Of a stretch of DNA of 64,000 bases, positions 35,094 through 46,060 are shown piece by piece; the first letter of the stretch is position 1, and every line of letters starts with the position of its first letter. The notes below the pieces were generated by a model. The model was not told the origin of the DNA. It ran no database searches and saw only the letters and a list, made by a program, of their open reading frames with translations. The stretch covers positions 22,453,686 to 22,517,685 of the forward strand of contig OX246738.1 of the NCBI GenBank assembly GCA_945910005.1. Direction: 5' to 3'. Source of the DNA: Isoperla grammatica (lineage: Eukaryota; Arthropoda; Insecta; Plecoptera; Perlodidae). Both the position numbers and the translations under genes were made by a program.

Positions 35094-35836
35094 TAGGAAA
35101 ACGCTCTGTTTGACGCGTTGATAAGCGAGCGCGTCAATATCTACGAACTTTCTGGCGAAAAGACTTCAATGCTAATACAAACAACAATTAACAACAATTC
35201 AAGAATGCGCATTGCAAAATTTTTTCTAATTTCCATAGCTATTATACTTCCCGACATTGTTGGATGCAGTGCAATGTGCGTTGCTAAGAATTTTTGCTGT
35301 CATGTTTTCGCCGCGGTCCGCCACCGTTACCAACACTTATTGACAGCAATAGAAATGTAATTTCTGCCTCTAATACGTATTGGATCGCGTTTACATTAGT
35401 ATATTCGTGACCGGACAAAAATTTACTATAAGATAGCCACCTCACATTTTGCCGTTACTGCGTTTTAGAAAAATATTTTCGAGTAACTTTCGTGTAACTT
35501 TGCCAATATTTATCAGATCGCCATTACATTAACATATTCGTGACCGGAAACATCTGTAGAAAAATCTGGCTATCTCACATTTTGCCGCCATTTTGTTTCA
35601 GAAAAATATTTTGCAGTAACTATGGTGTAACTTTGTAACTTTTCGAACGATTTTGCCTCAAAACTATACACCTTCAATCCACATCGAGGCTTGTGGATGG
35701 TCCAAATTTCAAGTTGATCGGACTTTCCGTTCGACCGCTATCGACAGACATAAAAACAAAAAAAAACAAAAACAAACAAAAAAACAGAATGAAGTGCCAT
35801 AAGAGTCAAGTGGAAACGCTCGCTTCGCTCGCTTAA
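35094..35836 (+). repeat. Family D, copy B
   Basis: Head-to-tail with A and A'. The micro-ORF (ATG at 35205) has several substitutions, and its usual stop is changed so that the frame runs on to 35360. The A/C-rich tract near the 3' end is at about 35753-35784. Confidence 0.85.
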
Positions 35837-36499
35837 CAACAATTCAAGAATGCGCATTGCAAAAATTGTTCTTATTTCCATGGCTATTATACTTTCCGAC
35901 ATTGTTGTATGCAGTGCAATGTGCGTTGCTAAGAATTTTCGTGGTCATGTTTTCAACACGGTCCGCCACCGTTACTAACACTTATTGACAGCAATAGAAA
36001 TGTAATTTCTGTCTCTAATACGTATCGGATCGCGTTTACATTAGTATATTCGTGACCTGTCCAAAATTTACTATAAGATAGCCACCTCACATTTTGCCGT
36101 TACTGCGTTTTAGAAAAATATTTTCGAGTAACTTTCGTGTAACTTTGCCAATACTTATCAGATCGCCATTACATTAACATATTCTTAACTGGAAAAATCT
36201 CTAGAAAAATCTGGCTATCTCACATTTTGCCGCCATTTTGTTTCAGAAAAATATTTTGCAGTAACTATGGTGTAACTTTGTAACTTTTCGAACGATTTTG
36301 CCTCAAAACTATACACCTTCAATCCACATCGAGGCTTGTGGATGGTTCAAATTTCAAGTTGATCGGACTTTCCGTTCGACCGCTATCGACGGACATAAAA
36401 AAAAAAAAAAAAAAAAAAAAACAAACAAACAAACAAAAAAAAAAAAACAGAATGAAGTGCCATAAGAGTCAAGTGGAAACGCTCGCTTCGCTCGCTTAA
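35837..36499 (+). repeat. Family D, copy C (5'-truncated)
   Basis: It joins the end of copy B at the sequence CAACAATTCAAGAATG, skipping the first about 95 bp of the repeat, which is exactly the part found alone in A'. The micro-ORF (35850-35978) is intact. The 3' A-rich tract spans about 36398-36448. Confidence 0.85.
35850..35978 (+). CDS. Micro-ORF with hydrophobic leader inside repeat copy C
   Basis: Forty-two codons plus stop: M-R-I-A-K-I-V-L-I-S-M-A-I-I-L-S-D-I-V-V, then C-S-A-M-C-V-A-K-N-F-R-G-H-V-F-N, ending R-H-R-Y. It is identical at protein level to the frame in copy D. Hydrophobic h-region followed by C-S-A looks like a signal peptide with a possible cleavage site. Function unknown. 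Confidence 0.3.
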   Translation: MRIAKIVLISMAIILSDIVVCSAMCVAKNFRGHVFNTVRHRY

Positions 36500-36978
36500 T
36501 AAATGTGTCAGGTACGTAACGCCCCTTTAAAAGTCAACTTGTTGGCGAAGTGACTGTATACTGCTTAAACTCACGAACCTGTTGTTACACTGTTGTTTAA
36601 GACATGAACACATTACCCGATTGGCCGCAACCGTATAGTTTCTTCTTACGTTCTAACAGACAGAGGCTCATGTTTATCAGAGTCGAACAGAACGAGCGAT
36701 GGCCTTGGTTGCTAAGCAATACCTGCGCATCGCATCACATCACGTGACCAATACATTATTCCTGCCGTGCTCGAGTATCTTGTAGTTAATGCATGAGGCC
36801 TTCCGTCCGTCAGCTAAGAGCTAAGAGAAATCAAGTGTACAATAATGTAGTCGGCAACAACCGATCCATGGTACGAGATATTCGGCCCGGAACAAAGATA
36901 AAGTGAAGTGATTTTTTTTTCGATGTGTACATATATGTGCACTCGCATATAAACATGTTATGTACGGTATATTTGTAC
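36500..36978. other. Unique spacer between family D copies C and D
   Basis: I see no gene or repeat structure here. Confidence 0.5.
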
Positions 36979-37730
36979 TAGGAAAACGCTCTGTTTGACG
37001 CGTTGATAAGCGAGCGCGTCAATATCTACGAACTTTCTGGCGAAAAGTTTTCAATGCTAATACGAACAACAATTAACAACAATTCAAGAATGCGCATTGC
37101 AAAAATTGTTCTTATTTCCATGGCTATTATACTTTCCGACATTGTTGTATGCAGTGCAATGTGCGTTGCTAAGAATTTTCGTGGTCATGTTTTCAATACG
37201 GTCCGCCACCGTTACTAACACTTATTGACAGCAATAGAAATGTAATTTCTGCCTCTAATACGTATTGGATCGCGTTTACATTAGTATATTCGTGACCGGA
37301 CAAAAATTTACTATAAGATAGCCACCTCACATTTTGCCGTTACTGCGTTTTAGAAAAATATTTTCGAGTAACTTTCGTGTAACTTTGCCAATATTTATCA
37401 GATCGCCATTACACTAACTTATTCGTGATCGGAAAAATCTGTAGAAAAATCTGGCTATCTCACATTTTGCCGCCATTGTGTTTCAGAAAAATATTTTGCA
37501 GTAACTATGGTGTAACTTTGTAACTTTTCAAACGATTTTGCCTCAAAACTATACACCTTCAATCCACATCGAGGCTTGTGGATGGTCCAAATTTCAAGTT
37601 GATCGGACTTTCCGTTCGACCGCTATCGACGGACATAAAAACAAAAAAAAAACAAAAAAAAAAACAAAAAAAAAAAAACAGAACGAAGTGCCATAAGAGT
37701 CAAGTGGAAACGCTCGCTTCGCTCGCTTAA
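36979..37730 (+). repeat. Family D, copy D (complete)
   Basis: A complete copy standing alone: TAGGAAAACGCTC at the left, GCTCGCTTCGCTCGCTTAA at the right, A/C-rich tract at about 37637-37679. Because it is not tandem, it defines both ends of the repeat. Confidence 0.85.
37090..37218 (+). CDS. Micro-ORF with hydrophobic leader inside repeat copy D
   Basis: Same 42-codon frame as in copy C. It starts at an ATG preceded by TTCAAGA and ends at TAA after R-H-R-Y. An upstream in-frame ATG (37003) would add 29 residues that come from the repeat's 5' part. Confidence 0.3.
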   Translation: MRIAKIVLISMAIILSDIVVCSAMCVAKNFRGHVFNTVRHRY

Positions 37731-38440
37731 CAATACGCATGGCGGCCATAAAGGAGGCCACATTGGCATGTGATTGGTAGTTCATTGTTTCATTGTCTCA
37801 GATGGCGTTTGGTGCAAATTCAACCTTTGGTTTGCTATTACTTTAAAGCAACATAAATAAACACTTTTGTCTCGATTACTCTTTCAATTGTTTACAATGG
37901 CATAAAGCAATCTTTTCGTAAACTTTATCGGGGGATATACGCGTAGGTGCTAAATTCTTGTTTTGTAGTAAGCATGTTCGTCTTCCATTGATAACTTAAG
38001 TGACAACACACATTTGCTCTCCATAAGGGCCGTAGTGACGTCACGAGAATGCACACGAGAATACACATATTATCGGAAGTAGACATATTATAGACTCCTC
38101 TTCAGGTTAATTCGTGAGTTTCTAGTATTTCTACTATTGTATTATGATCTATTGAAACTTAAAATAATTTGGTTAGGAGAGGATATTAAAATAAGCTTGA
38201 CATATATTACTATACTTTCAATAAACGTGCTCGATCGTGAGCGACGTAACGCAGGACTGCTACTGATAGCATCACACAACAAGGAAACCACGAACTACCT
38301 CCAAGAGATGTCGATAAAGTAGATAAGTTATATTCACTACTCTTGATTTATATGTCAGCTAGTTTGACTGAATGTGCGGCAAAACATTCCACCTAGATAT
38401 TCCAGTCTTCCGACGAAATACGCTGTCAAAGATTTAATAC
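37731..38440. other. Noncoding stretch
   Basis: No gene or repeat recognised. The 61-codon plus frame at 38137-38322 has no recognisable domain. Confidence 0.5.
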
Positions 38441-38459
38441 CTGTCGCTCAAGCAATTGC

Positions 38460-38835
38460 GAGACACCAAACATGGAAATACTTGTGATACATGTGTGGTG
38501 GTGATACAAACCTCCATCAAAAATTGAAATACTTGTAAAACATGTGTGGTGGTGATGCAAAAATACTTGTGATACATGTGTGGTGGTGATAAAAACCTCC
38601 ATCAAACATTGAAATACTTGTGATACATGTGTGGTGGTGATACAAAAATACTTGTGATACATGTGTGGTGGTGATCCAAACCTCCATCAAACATTGAAAT
38701 ACTTGTGAAACATGTGTGGTGGTGATACAAAAATACTTGTGATACATGTGTGGTGGTGATACAAAAATACTTGTGATACATGTGTGGTGGTGATACAAAA
38801 ATACTTGTGATACATGTGTGGTGATGATACAAACC
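38460..38835 (-). repeat. 33-bp minisatellite with inserted spacer units
   Basis: The unit on the plus strand contains ACTTGTGATACATGTGTGG and TGGTGATACAAAAAT, with 33-bp spacing in runs. In several places CCTCCATCAAACATTGAAAT, a relative of the neighbouring 41-bp unit, separates the copies, so the array is a composite of two units. Minus-strand frames stay open through it; they are not genes. Confidence 0.9.
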
Positions 38836-39176
38836 TTCACCAAACATTGAAATATAACAACTGCGACACTGGCACCTCCACCAAACATTGAAATATAACA
38901 ACTGCGAGACTGGCACCTCCACCAAACATTGAAATATAACAACTGCGAGACTGGCACCTCCACCAAACATTGAAATATAACAACTGCGAGACTGGCACCT
39001 CCACCAAACATTGAAATATAACAACTGCGAGACTGGCACCTCCACCAAACATTGAAATATAACAACTGCGAGACTGGCACCTCCACCAAACATTGAAATA
39101 TAACAACTGCGAGACTGGCACCTCCACCAAACATTGAAATATAACAACTGCGAGACTGGCACCTCCACCAAACATT
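38836..39176 (-). repeat. 41-bp minisatellite (about 8 copies)
   Basis: Unit: AAACATTGAAATATAACAAC then TGCGAGACTGGCACCTCCACC, nearly identical between copies. It shares the CCTCCA-CAAACATTGAAATA segment with the array to its left, so both arrays grew from related sequence. The 225-codon minus frame here is produced by the repeat. Confidence 0.95.
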
Positions 39177-39372
39177 TAAATACTTGTGATACATCTGTGA
39201 TGGTGATGCAAACTTTCACCAAACATTGAAATAAATGAACAATTACGCGATTTTCTTTTTTCCGTCGTGCTTTCTCTGTCATGTTTGATTGTCAAATTTG
39301 GGATTCAGAGTCTTAAAAGGGGCTCTAGAAAATTCCTTCCCAGATATCCAAATATCATAACATAAGTAGTAA

Positions 39373-39414
39373 CAAATACCTTAGTATACAACCTATCGGT
39401 TGTAAGGTATTTGG
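39373..39414. repeat. Hairpin AAATACCTTA / TAAGGTATTT, copy b
   Basis: The inverted arms AAATACCTTA and TAAGGTATTT, with an inner ACAACC / GGTTGT pair, match the arms of the hairpin at 31637-31686; the core differs. Confidence 0.55.
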
Positions 39415-39950
39415 TAGTTAGTCACCTGACGTGGGGTGCGTCAGTTAAAGCTTATGAACACAATACTGCAGGTATTGCTACGAGTTTTTAATTATTAATT
39501 AGGAATGTTTATTCCCGAAGGCTCACGATCGAAACGCCTCCAACTTCCTCGCTGTAGGCCTACTTATGTATTCTGTGCCATCAATTAAATATCAAACAAC
39601 GTTTCCATCAAACAACAAAGTGTATCATCAAGAATGTAAAAAACAACATGTAATATGGAAGGCCTACTGTAACAGGAAAATGTATTAAATAGTATGATAA
39701 AACATTTAGATGAGAGATATCTTTATGTAAGCTACTACCGTTATGGCGAAGATCCTTAGAAATTAAACACGTTGGAACATGCGCAACCAATAAGAACGGA
39801 GGATTAAGGCCAACTCAATTTTACTTCATCATTTTCCATTAATTATTAAATACAATTTGCGATGATTTATGTAGTATTTCGAGCAATGAAGATCTAATTG
39901 TTCCGCTCTCAACCCCAACGTCATGCGGTATGGGACGTTGAGCCACCTTG

Positions 39951-39970
39951 TACGACAGGCAGAGCTACCC
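39951..39970 (-). repeat. Dispersed motif GGTAGCTCTGCCTGTCG, copy b
   Basis: The minus strand reads GGGTAGCTCTGCCTGTCGTA, matching 11609-11626. Similarity on both sides is loose. Confidence 0.45.
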
Positions 39971-40747
39971 CGTTGACTCAGATGGGAGATTGATGAGTGG
40001 TTATAAAGGAACACTGGTACTTTCGGAGACTCGTTACACATTGGTTTAAGTTCTGTTCGGCGTTACTATACCGGAATACGTGCGAGTAGTTGCCATTACA
40101 ACGTGCCAAATCCAAACTATGTCTTTGTTTTGGCAAAAAAATTGAAAAAGTTTAAATCTAATATGCTTTAAGGGATTATGGAAAGTTTGAAATCAAATTA
40201 AATGATAATCCGATTACGGATTATAATAAATTAAACCATTGTCCAAAGATAATATTAATCCAACGACTCCATCTCTATAGGCTTAGAAAAGCGCACTTCA
40301 AGAGAGTGATTGTGGCGGGGGGAGGGGAGGGGGACGTGATGGCTGTGTCCACAGTTCGCCTCAGCGAGCGCTAATATAAAGTTTAGTGAAACGGGCCTAT
40401 ATCCCACCATGGTATTGAAAAAGACACAATGACTAGTGACGAGCTCTACGGTGTCTCACAAATGATTTTGATGAGGGGGGGGGGGGGGAGGAAGGGGGAT
40501 GTTGTAATATTCCAAAATGTCTGCTTTAGGATTGACAGATTATACAGACTATGGTTGACTTTACGTTCCAAGCTCTCAGAACATTTAGAGCTTAGATCTG
40601 TCAATGTGTAGGCCTATATCTACGCATTATCATTCAGTCAGAAATCATTCCCTATCATCAAGCTAGATACCTGTGTCCATATTCTCACAATCTCGATAAT
40701 CCTCCTTGCATCATCACAACGTGTGCATAAGCCAAGTGCAACCGTAC

Positions 40748-40960
40748 CTGAGCTGAGGTCCAACTGTCTAGTACTCGCGGGCGCCGCGTGTGTGTAGATG
40801 CGCGAGATATGTGCGTGGTAGATATGTACGAGGTATTGTGGCGCGACCCGCGGCCCAACTGACGGTAACAAGGGGGCGCTTAGAGTTTTGTAGCGCGCGA
40901 CGAGGTAACGCGCTTGCGTCCCACTCGCTGCCACTCAACTCTTTTACGTCGTGGGTGAAC
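40748..40960 (-). promoter_or_regulatory. CpG-rich promoter-like patch with possible 5' UTR exon
   Basis: Between 40770 and 40930 CpG is far denser than in the surroundings (several GCGCG, CGCGG, CGACG clusters). On the minus strand the patch ends in CTCAGCTCAG|GTACGG (GT at 40746-40747), a good splice donor. A promoter with a first noncoding exon on the minus strand would fit the spliced 5' leader of the exon at 22463-22665, but the link across 18 kb is only a guess. Short open frames on both strands are not convincing. Confidence 0.3.
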
Positions 40961-41363
40961 AAGGAAAGGGAGTTAATTTAATTGGAGATATTGGACCAAT
41001 ACACACACACACAATCTCGTGTATTCTTATGTGGGCTTTAGTAGCTACCGTGAGATTTGACAGGTGTTTCGGTTATGATCTCAGACTTTGCGCCGACGAT
41101 AATACTAGTTATTACGAAAATGACAAACCGCATCAGAAAGTCCATGCCCATGCTAGGGTTCGAAGTCTGAACTAGGAGAGAAGGTTACAGAAACAGAGTT
41201 TCTGTACCATGTAATCCAAGATAAATACAAACTATTGTTTAGCATCACTTTATCCAAAGAATGAATAAAAACAATCTATGGATTCCATTTGGGGGAGGGG
41301 GTAATGATATACCAATATTTACCACCTTTAATGATATTGTTTGTATAATTGCATGTAGTATTT

Positions 41364-41595
<232 letters not shown>

Positions 41596-42250
41596 TCTTT
41601 TAATTGATTATTGTATTCTTATTAATGATTATTGTATAATAAGTATTGATAGTTATCAAAGCACCAATAATACATATGAGCAGTATTTAGAACATCATTT
41701 AATGTGTCAATCACAAAACCACTCAGCTAATTTTGATGACTACTATAGAACAATATTTGGATATATCTTGACAATGTATGTTGTGTGTTGCTTAATGCCA
41801 CGAGTGATATTTTTTATGACCATTCACACTTTAATTTTGTACGCATGATTTTGTACACACGTATACGATGATGATATAATATAATTTCTGAATTCACATT
41901 TAATTTTTGTTACAGTTACGTTTGCTTTCTGATGCTTTTAATATCACCCATCACCAGTTGAACAGTTGGAATAGTTTGGCTCTATTTATATATCAATGCG
42001 TAGAACTATGTTTTTTTTGCGTAGCTAAACGAGATGACGGTTGATTGATAGGTGCTCGGTGCGACAACTCATTTTTGCTGTGGTGCTAATTGAGGGGGTG
42101 AGGGGGCGAGGGGAGCTCGACAAATTATGATAGACTGGGCCCTGATGAAGTGTGCCCTTGCTAAACATCCCTTAAGGACATGCTCCATGACAGTATATTA
42201 TCAAGTTTAGCCCTCTGAACTACCAAAGTTCTACAAAGTGGCTCTGTATG

Positions 42251-42508
42251 CCTGGGCCCAGATTCACAAAGGTGCCTAAGTGCTAAGACGTCCTAGTTTA
42301 GGCAAATCTTAGTGATATAAATCACCAATATGTCGTTCTGCAATGTTATAAAGATAAAATATAGTAAAATATGAACAATTTAACTAATAATATTTGATTT
42401 GTGAATGTGTATTAATACCTAGACATGATTTATCTTGATTTATCTAGCTAGGATTTGCCTAACTTAGGACAACTTAGAGTTACGCATCTTTGTGAATCCA
42501 GGCCCTGG
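42251..42508. mobile_element. MITE family C, copy 2 (258 bp)
   Basis: Same ends, size and internal order as the copy at 32735-32991. The two differ by scattered substitutions and small indels. Flanking sequence is unrelated, so each is an independent insertion. Confidence 0.85.
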
Positions 42509-42518
42509 TCTTGTCTTA

Positions 42519-42895
42519 TGATGACTTCTAACTGAATATTTGTGTGTGCTAGATAACTTAAACTCAAAGATTATGATCGGTGGTGGCCATGGTGAACACA
42601 AGTAAATGGAAACTAGAATATTTAGTTATAAGTATGACTTCCAACGAAATATTTGGTGGGCAGATAACTTAAACTCAAAGCAAAGTTAGTTTTTACAGTG
42701 GAAACAAGATATTGCACACTTTTATGCGAGTATGCGAGGTAAATTCAACTACTGCTTCCACTACTACTATACTATACTACTACTGCTAGTTCAACTACAT
42801 AATTTGGGTGTCAGCTGACATGATTTTAATGCTTCTGATTGGTGGTTGTCATGGTGAAAAGTAGTTATAGCGGATACTTAAATATTTTTTTAAGG
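42519..42895 (+). repeat. Diverged tandem duplication of about 110-120 bp
   Basis: A block with ATGACTTCTAACTGAATATT, CAGATAACTTAAACTCAAAG-like sequence and GGTGGCCATGGTGAA is followed by a diverged second copy (about 42634-42690) and a third partial copy (about 42835-42890, TGATTGGTGGTTGTCATGG). Confidence 0.5.
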
Positions 42896-43069
42896 TCATA
42901 AAACCGGGCATTAGTTACGGGCATTGTCATAACACCAGTCTCAGACAAATTTAAGAACATTTTGGCGACTGTATGTCGAAAACAATATTTTGAAGTGATC
43001 AATTGGGCAATGAATAAGCCAACGGTTCATTGTTCTGTTCAAGTCCTTGATTTTTAGAGAAAAAAGTAT

Positions 43070-43943
43070 TATAGGCTGGACGCCGTAACAAAGAAGGTTG
43101 TGTCGTCACAACTAATTACTCTGGCCGGCGTAGTGATATGTGGACGTTTACGCAGTGCTCATCCGCGCACTATACCTGTCAGAGAGAAAATACACTGATC
43201 GGCAAGGCGGTGTTAGAAAATACTCGCTTTGGTAGGCCGTGACTTAAAATACTACCATCAAGAAAGCTTTGACTTCTGTGTGTTGCTAGGATACTTGATG
43301 TATTTCTTTGTCATTTGATGGTCTGTTGTCTTTTTTGCCGTTTCGTGTTTGACAGGAGTTGAGTTCACGTGGGGGAAACATGGCGGCGTTTTTTCATAAC
43401 ATGTGACGCCCGTGTTCGGCTGATTTACCCTTTAATATTATTTATGAAAATGTATTACCGATATCAAGCAACATAGACACTGAAAACATTACTCAGGATC
43501 TTTCAGAGTGGTCATATGCGTTCCCTGTGCCTTTAGGGTACGACAATATGCAGACAGACAAAGCAATTGACAAAGGTAGGTCGTCCGTAGCTGTTCCTTC
43601 TTCATACCTTCATGCCTAGCATGATGGGACGGAACTACTTTAAATTTTCCCAAACATAATTAAGTAGTTAATTTATAAGTGAATATAATAAATTAGATAA
43701 TAAAAAACTAAAGTTTATTCCTGCATAATTAAACCGCAAACACATACCAAGAGGGAGAAAAATAGCATTTAATCCAGGGCCCATGTCCACCAACCTATGA
43801 AAATAACAATAGACTACATGTTTACTTCTGGTAAGGCAATGAGTAGAAACCTACATTTAAGTTAGTATTACAAGGTGTGAGGTCACTTGCTATTACATCA
43901 TCCGTGACGACAACACCTTCTTTGTTACGGCGTCCGGCCTATA
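43070..43943. mobile_element. Nonautonomous DNA transposon with about 40-bp inverted ends
   Basis: The left end TATAGGCTGGACGCCGTAAC continues AAAGAAGGTTGTGTCGTCAC; the right end reverse-complemented is TATAGGCCGGACGCCGTAAC continuing AAAGAAGGTGTTGTCGTCAC. The termini sit at a TATA on both sides, so the target duplication could be TA or TATA. No transposase frame was found in the 870 bp. Confidence 0.8.
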
Positions 43944-44522
43944 ACACACGTTTATAATAATATACAACAATGCTCGACTTTCTTTCGTTCGTTTTTGTTC
44001 TTAAATTCAAGGAGACTTGTTCGGAACATTAACTTTACTCTAGGAATAATCTCGCAGCTCCAGCCAGTGAGGATGACGGCTCCGGTAACATCGGTTCTAT
44101 TATCGAACTGTAATACCCGGCATATTGTGCACTATAGGCTACGCTTAACTGTTGCACGTATTATCTTCCCTTGCCCAACGATATTACGACATCCCCTTTA
44201 GAGCAATGTGCATTGTGCATCACTCACTGTCGAATATAATCTGGACTGCTGAAGTACGAAACTTGGATTTACTTGTTCGCCTGATATATATGAGAGCAAT
44301 ATTTGGCCACGGCACAACATAAATACCAGCACAATTCGTGCACAAAGCTTGTCTGTGGGACAGAAACCAGCACCCTCAACCCCGGAACCTACTTTTCAGT
44401 CAATCAATCAATGTATCCACTACTGTTTGTTGCTAGGGACTTGAAAGTAGCGCATTACTTGTTGCTTACCAACCCTGCCAGACTTAAGTTCTAAAGTTCG
44501 TCTCAATCCAAAATACACACCG
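43944..44522. other. Noncoding stretch
   Basis: No supported exon or repeat seen. Confidence 0.45.
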
Positions 44523-44723
44523 CTAAAGAGGACTCCACAAAGGAAAGCTTTTTCCCGCTCGCTGTGCAAGGTTGTAAACGTCAAGCTTGTCACCAGGAAG
44601 AATGCACAGTTTAAAAGCAAGTGACCTCCAATGCTTTCTATTCAAATAACAAAAACCACCCGCTTGACAATTCGCACTCTCAAGGACGTTTGAAAGTGAC
44701 AGCGTGACATTGGCGGCATCCAT
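44523..44723 (-). CDS. Possible first coding exon, unknown product
   Basis: An ATG in strong Kozak context (gatcATGG, 44721-44723) opens a 66-codon frame beginning M-D-A-A-N-V-T-L-S-L-S-N-V-L-E-S, with a glycosylation sequon (N-V-T). A possible donor CCTG|GTGACA occurs inside it after about 43 codons. The frame is CpG- and GC-richer than its surroundings, and a CRE-like palindrome lies 36-62 bp upstream. I recognise no family. Chance remains a serious alternative. Confidence 0.25.
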   Translation of the reverse strand: MDAANVTLSLSNVLESANCQAGGFCYLNRKHWRSLAFKLCILPGDKLDVYNLAQRAGKSFPLWSPL

Positions 44724-44758
44724 GATCTAATAATATCTCTCGTAACTGGGCGGCATCG

Positions 44759-44785
44759 GTCTGACGTGGTCGGACCACGTCAGAC
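44759..44785. promoter_or_regulatory. 27-bp CRE-like palindrome
   Basis: GTCTGACGTGGTC and GGACCACGTCAGAC form an almost perfect palindrome that holds two inverted TGACGT/ACGTCA half-sites, the core bound by CREB/ATF bZIP factors. It is placed upstream of the possible exon at 44523-44723. It could also simply be a small inverted repeat. Confidence 0.4.
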
Positions 44786-45196
44786 GAAGGGAGGCGTGGT
44801 TAATAATTTTACCGCGAATTTCTTTCGCTGTGACTGTGACTGCAGCCCGTACCAGCTGCTGCGTTCACTGCGTAGACTGGGTTACCCCCACCACCAGTCA
44901 CAGCCACAGTGAACGCAGTCAAAGTTGGTACGCAGCCCATATCTTCCGCTGGTGTCAAGGAAATGGAGGGGACAAGGCTTACAGCACAGATAAAGGATTG
45001 CTTACAGGATACAGGTATTATAACGACCCGCCAATAATATTAGTCTAATGCCAAATTGTCTTCACCATGGCAAGCAACAATCATAAGCGTTGTTTTCGTT
45101 AAGAAAACAAGTGTTAGTCCCGCGGACTAAATATTTGGCGGGTCTTCGTAATACTGGGCCTAACAAATACAAAACCCATCATTATCACTCCCATAT

Positions 45197-45352
45197 TGTG
45201 TATATTTGCGATAGATTACAATAGTTACATTGTACTCTCTCTGTGGCGTGTGGAGTCAATGTAACGGGCTATTGTTGTGTATTTGCGATAGATTACAATA
45301 GTTACATTGTACTCTCTCTGTGGCGTGTGGAGTCAATGTAACGGGCTATTGT
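45197..45352 (+). repeat. Tandem duplication of 77 bp
   Basis: Two nearly identical copies containing TTGCGATAGATTACAATAG, GTACTCTCTCTGTGGCGTG and CAATGTAACGGGCTATTG, offset by 77 bp. Each unit can fold weakly (CAATAGTTACATTG against CAATGTAACGGGCTATTG). Confidence 0.92.
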
Positions 45353-45535
45353 TGAAGCCAAGGGAGGATGTCCGAGGGCCGATATAGAGCGGTGGTGGCG
45401 GTGACTGGGTAAACCTCGGCAAAACCTCAAGTCAGATCAGCGATTATCTGGAAGCAAAACACATTTTGTTATTGGAATGTGTGTGGGTAACTCGTATTTT
45501 GGGGGGGGGGGGGGGGGCAGACCCAGACCAGGTTA

Positions 45536-45727
45536 GGGCTGGTCCACACACATTTTTTAAGCATAAGATTTAAGGTTTAACGCGTAGTCGTAAAGTTGGA
45601 TCATAGGAAACACGTACTGGCGTTCACACAAAGTTTTAGTTTTAAGACATTGTTTTCATTGTTGTTCTTGGCAACAACGTCTTAAAACCTTAAATCTTAT
45701 GCTTAAAAAATCTGTGTGGACCAGCCT
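45536..45727. mobile_element. PIF/Harbinger-like MITE (192 bp)
   Basis: Left end GGGCTGGTCCACACACATTT and reverse-complemented right end AGGCTGGTCCACACAGATTT; pairing continues through TTTAAGCATAAGATTTAAGG, giving arms of about 43 bp. The flanks show TTA on both sides (45533-45535 and 45728-45730), the TWA target duplication of PIF/Harbinger elements. An inner stem TTTTAAGAC / GTCTTAAAA adds structure. Confidence 0.75.
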
Positions 45728-45989
45728 TTAACAAATAAAAAAAAGATGTTTAACAATTATTAATGCATTTTACATTTTGAATTCCAAACTCCTTTTGTTA
45801 ACTTAAGAAAAAATGTAAGGATTAAAATAAGAAAACTTTCTAAATCCATTATTTAATTTAGTTATGTGCAAACAAAGCAACATTTTGATTTTTTATCACT
45901 TTGTGTAGTACTGTCAAGATATTACTAAATACTAAAAACACAGTTTGTTTCGGTTAGTTTTAAAAGCTCGACCAGTCTATCTGAGGAAA

Positions 45990-46060
45990 GCCTTGAGCCA
46001 GTATATTGTCGTAACGGGTATCGAACCCGCAACTTTGATGTAAAGGTTCACAAGGAATTA
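45990..46060 (-). repeat. tRNA-like SINE remnant
   Basis: The minus strand contains GCGGGTTCGATACCCGT, a well-paired T arm with B box GGTTCGATACC. Upstream GTGAACCTTTACATCAAAG is at anticodon-arm spacing, but no A box or acceptor stem is seen. Confidence 0.35.

Larger units (their letters stand above)
39177..40740. other. Noncoding stretch
   Basis: It contains the second AAATACCTTA hairpin (39373-39414), a dispersed motif (39951-39970, minus) and a G run (40475-40488). No gene was recognised. Confidence 0.45.

Noticed and set aside
29643..39176. Regularly spaced repeats considered as CRISPR arrays
   Set aside because: The units are contiguous tandem repeats with no unique spacers, and the genome is eukaryotic.
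38517..39282. 225- and 226-codon minus-strand ORFs
   Set aside because: Entirely within the 33-bp/41-bp composite minisatellite.
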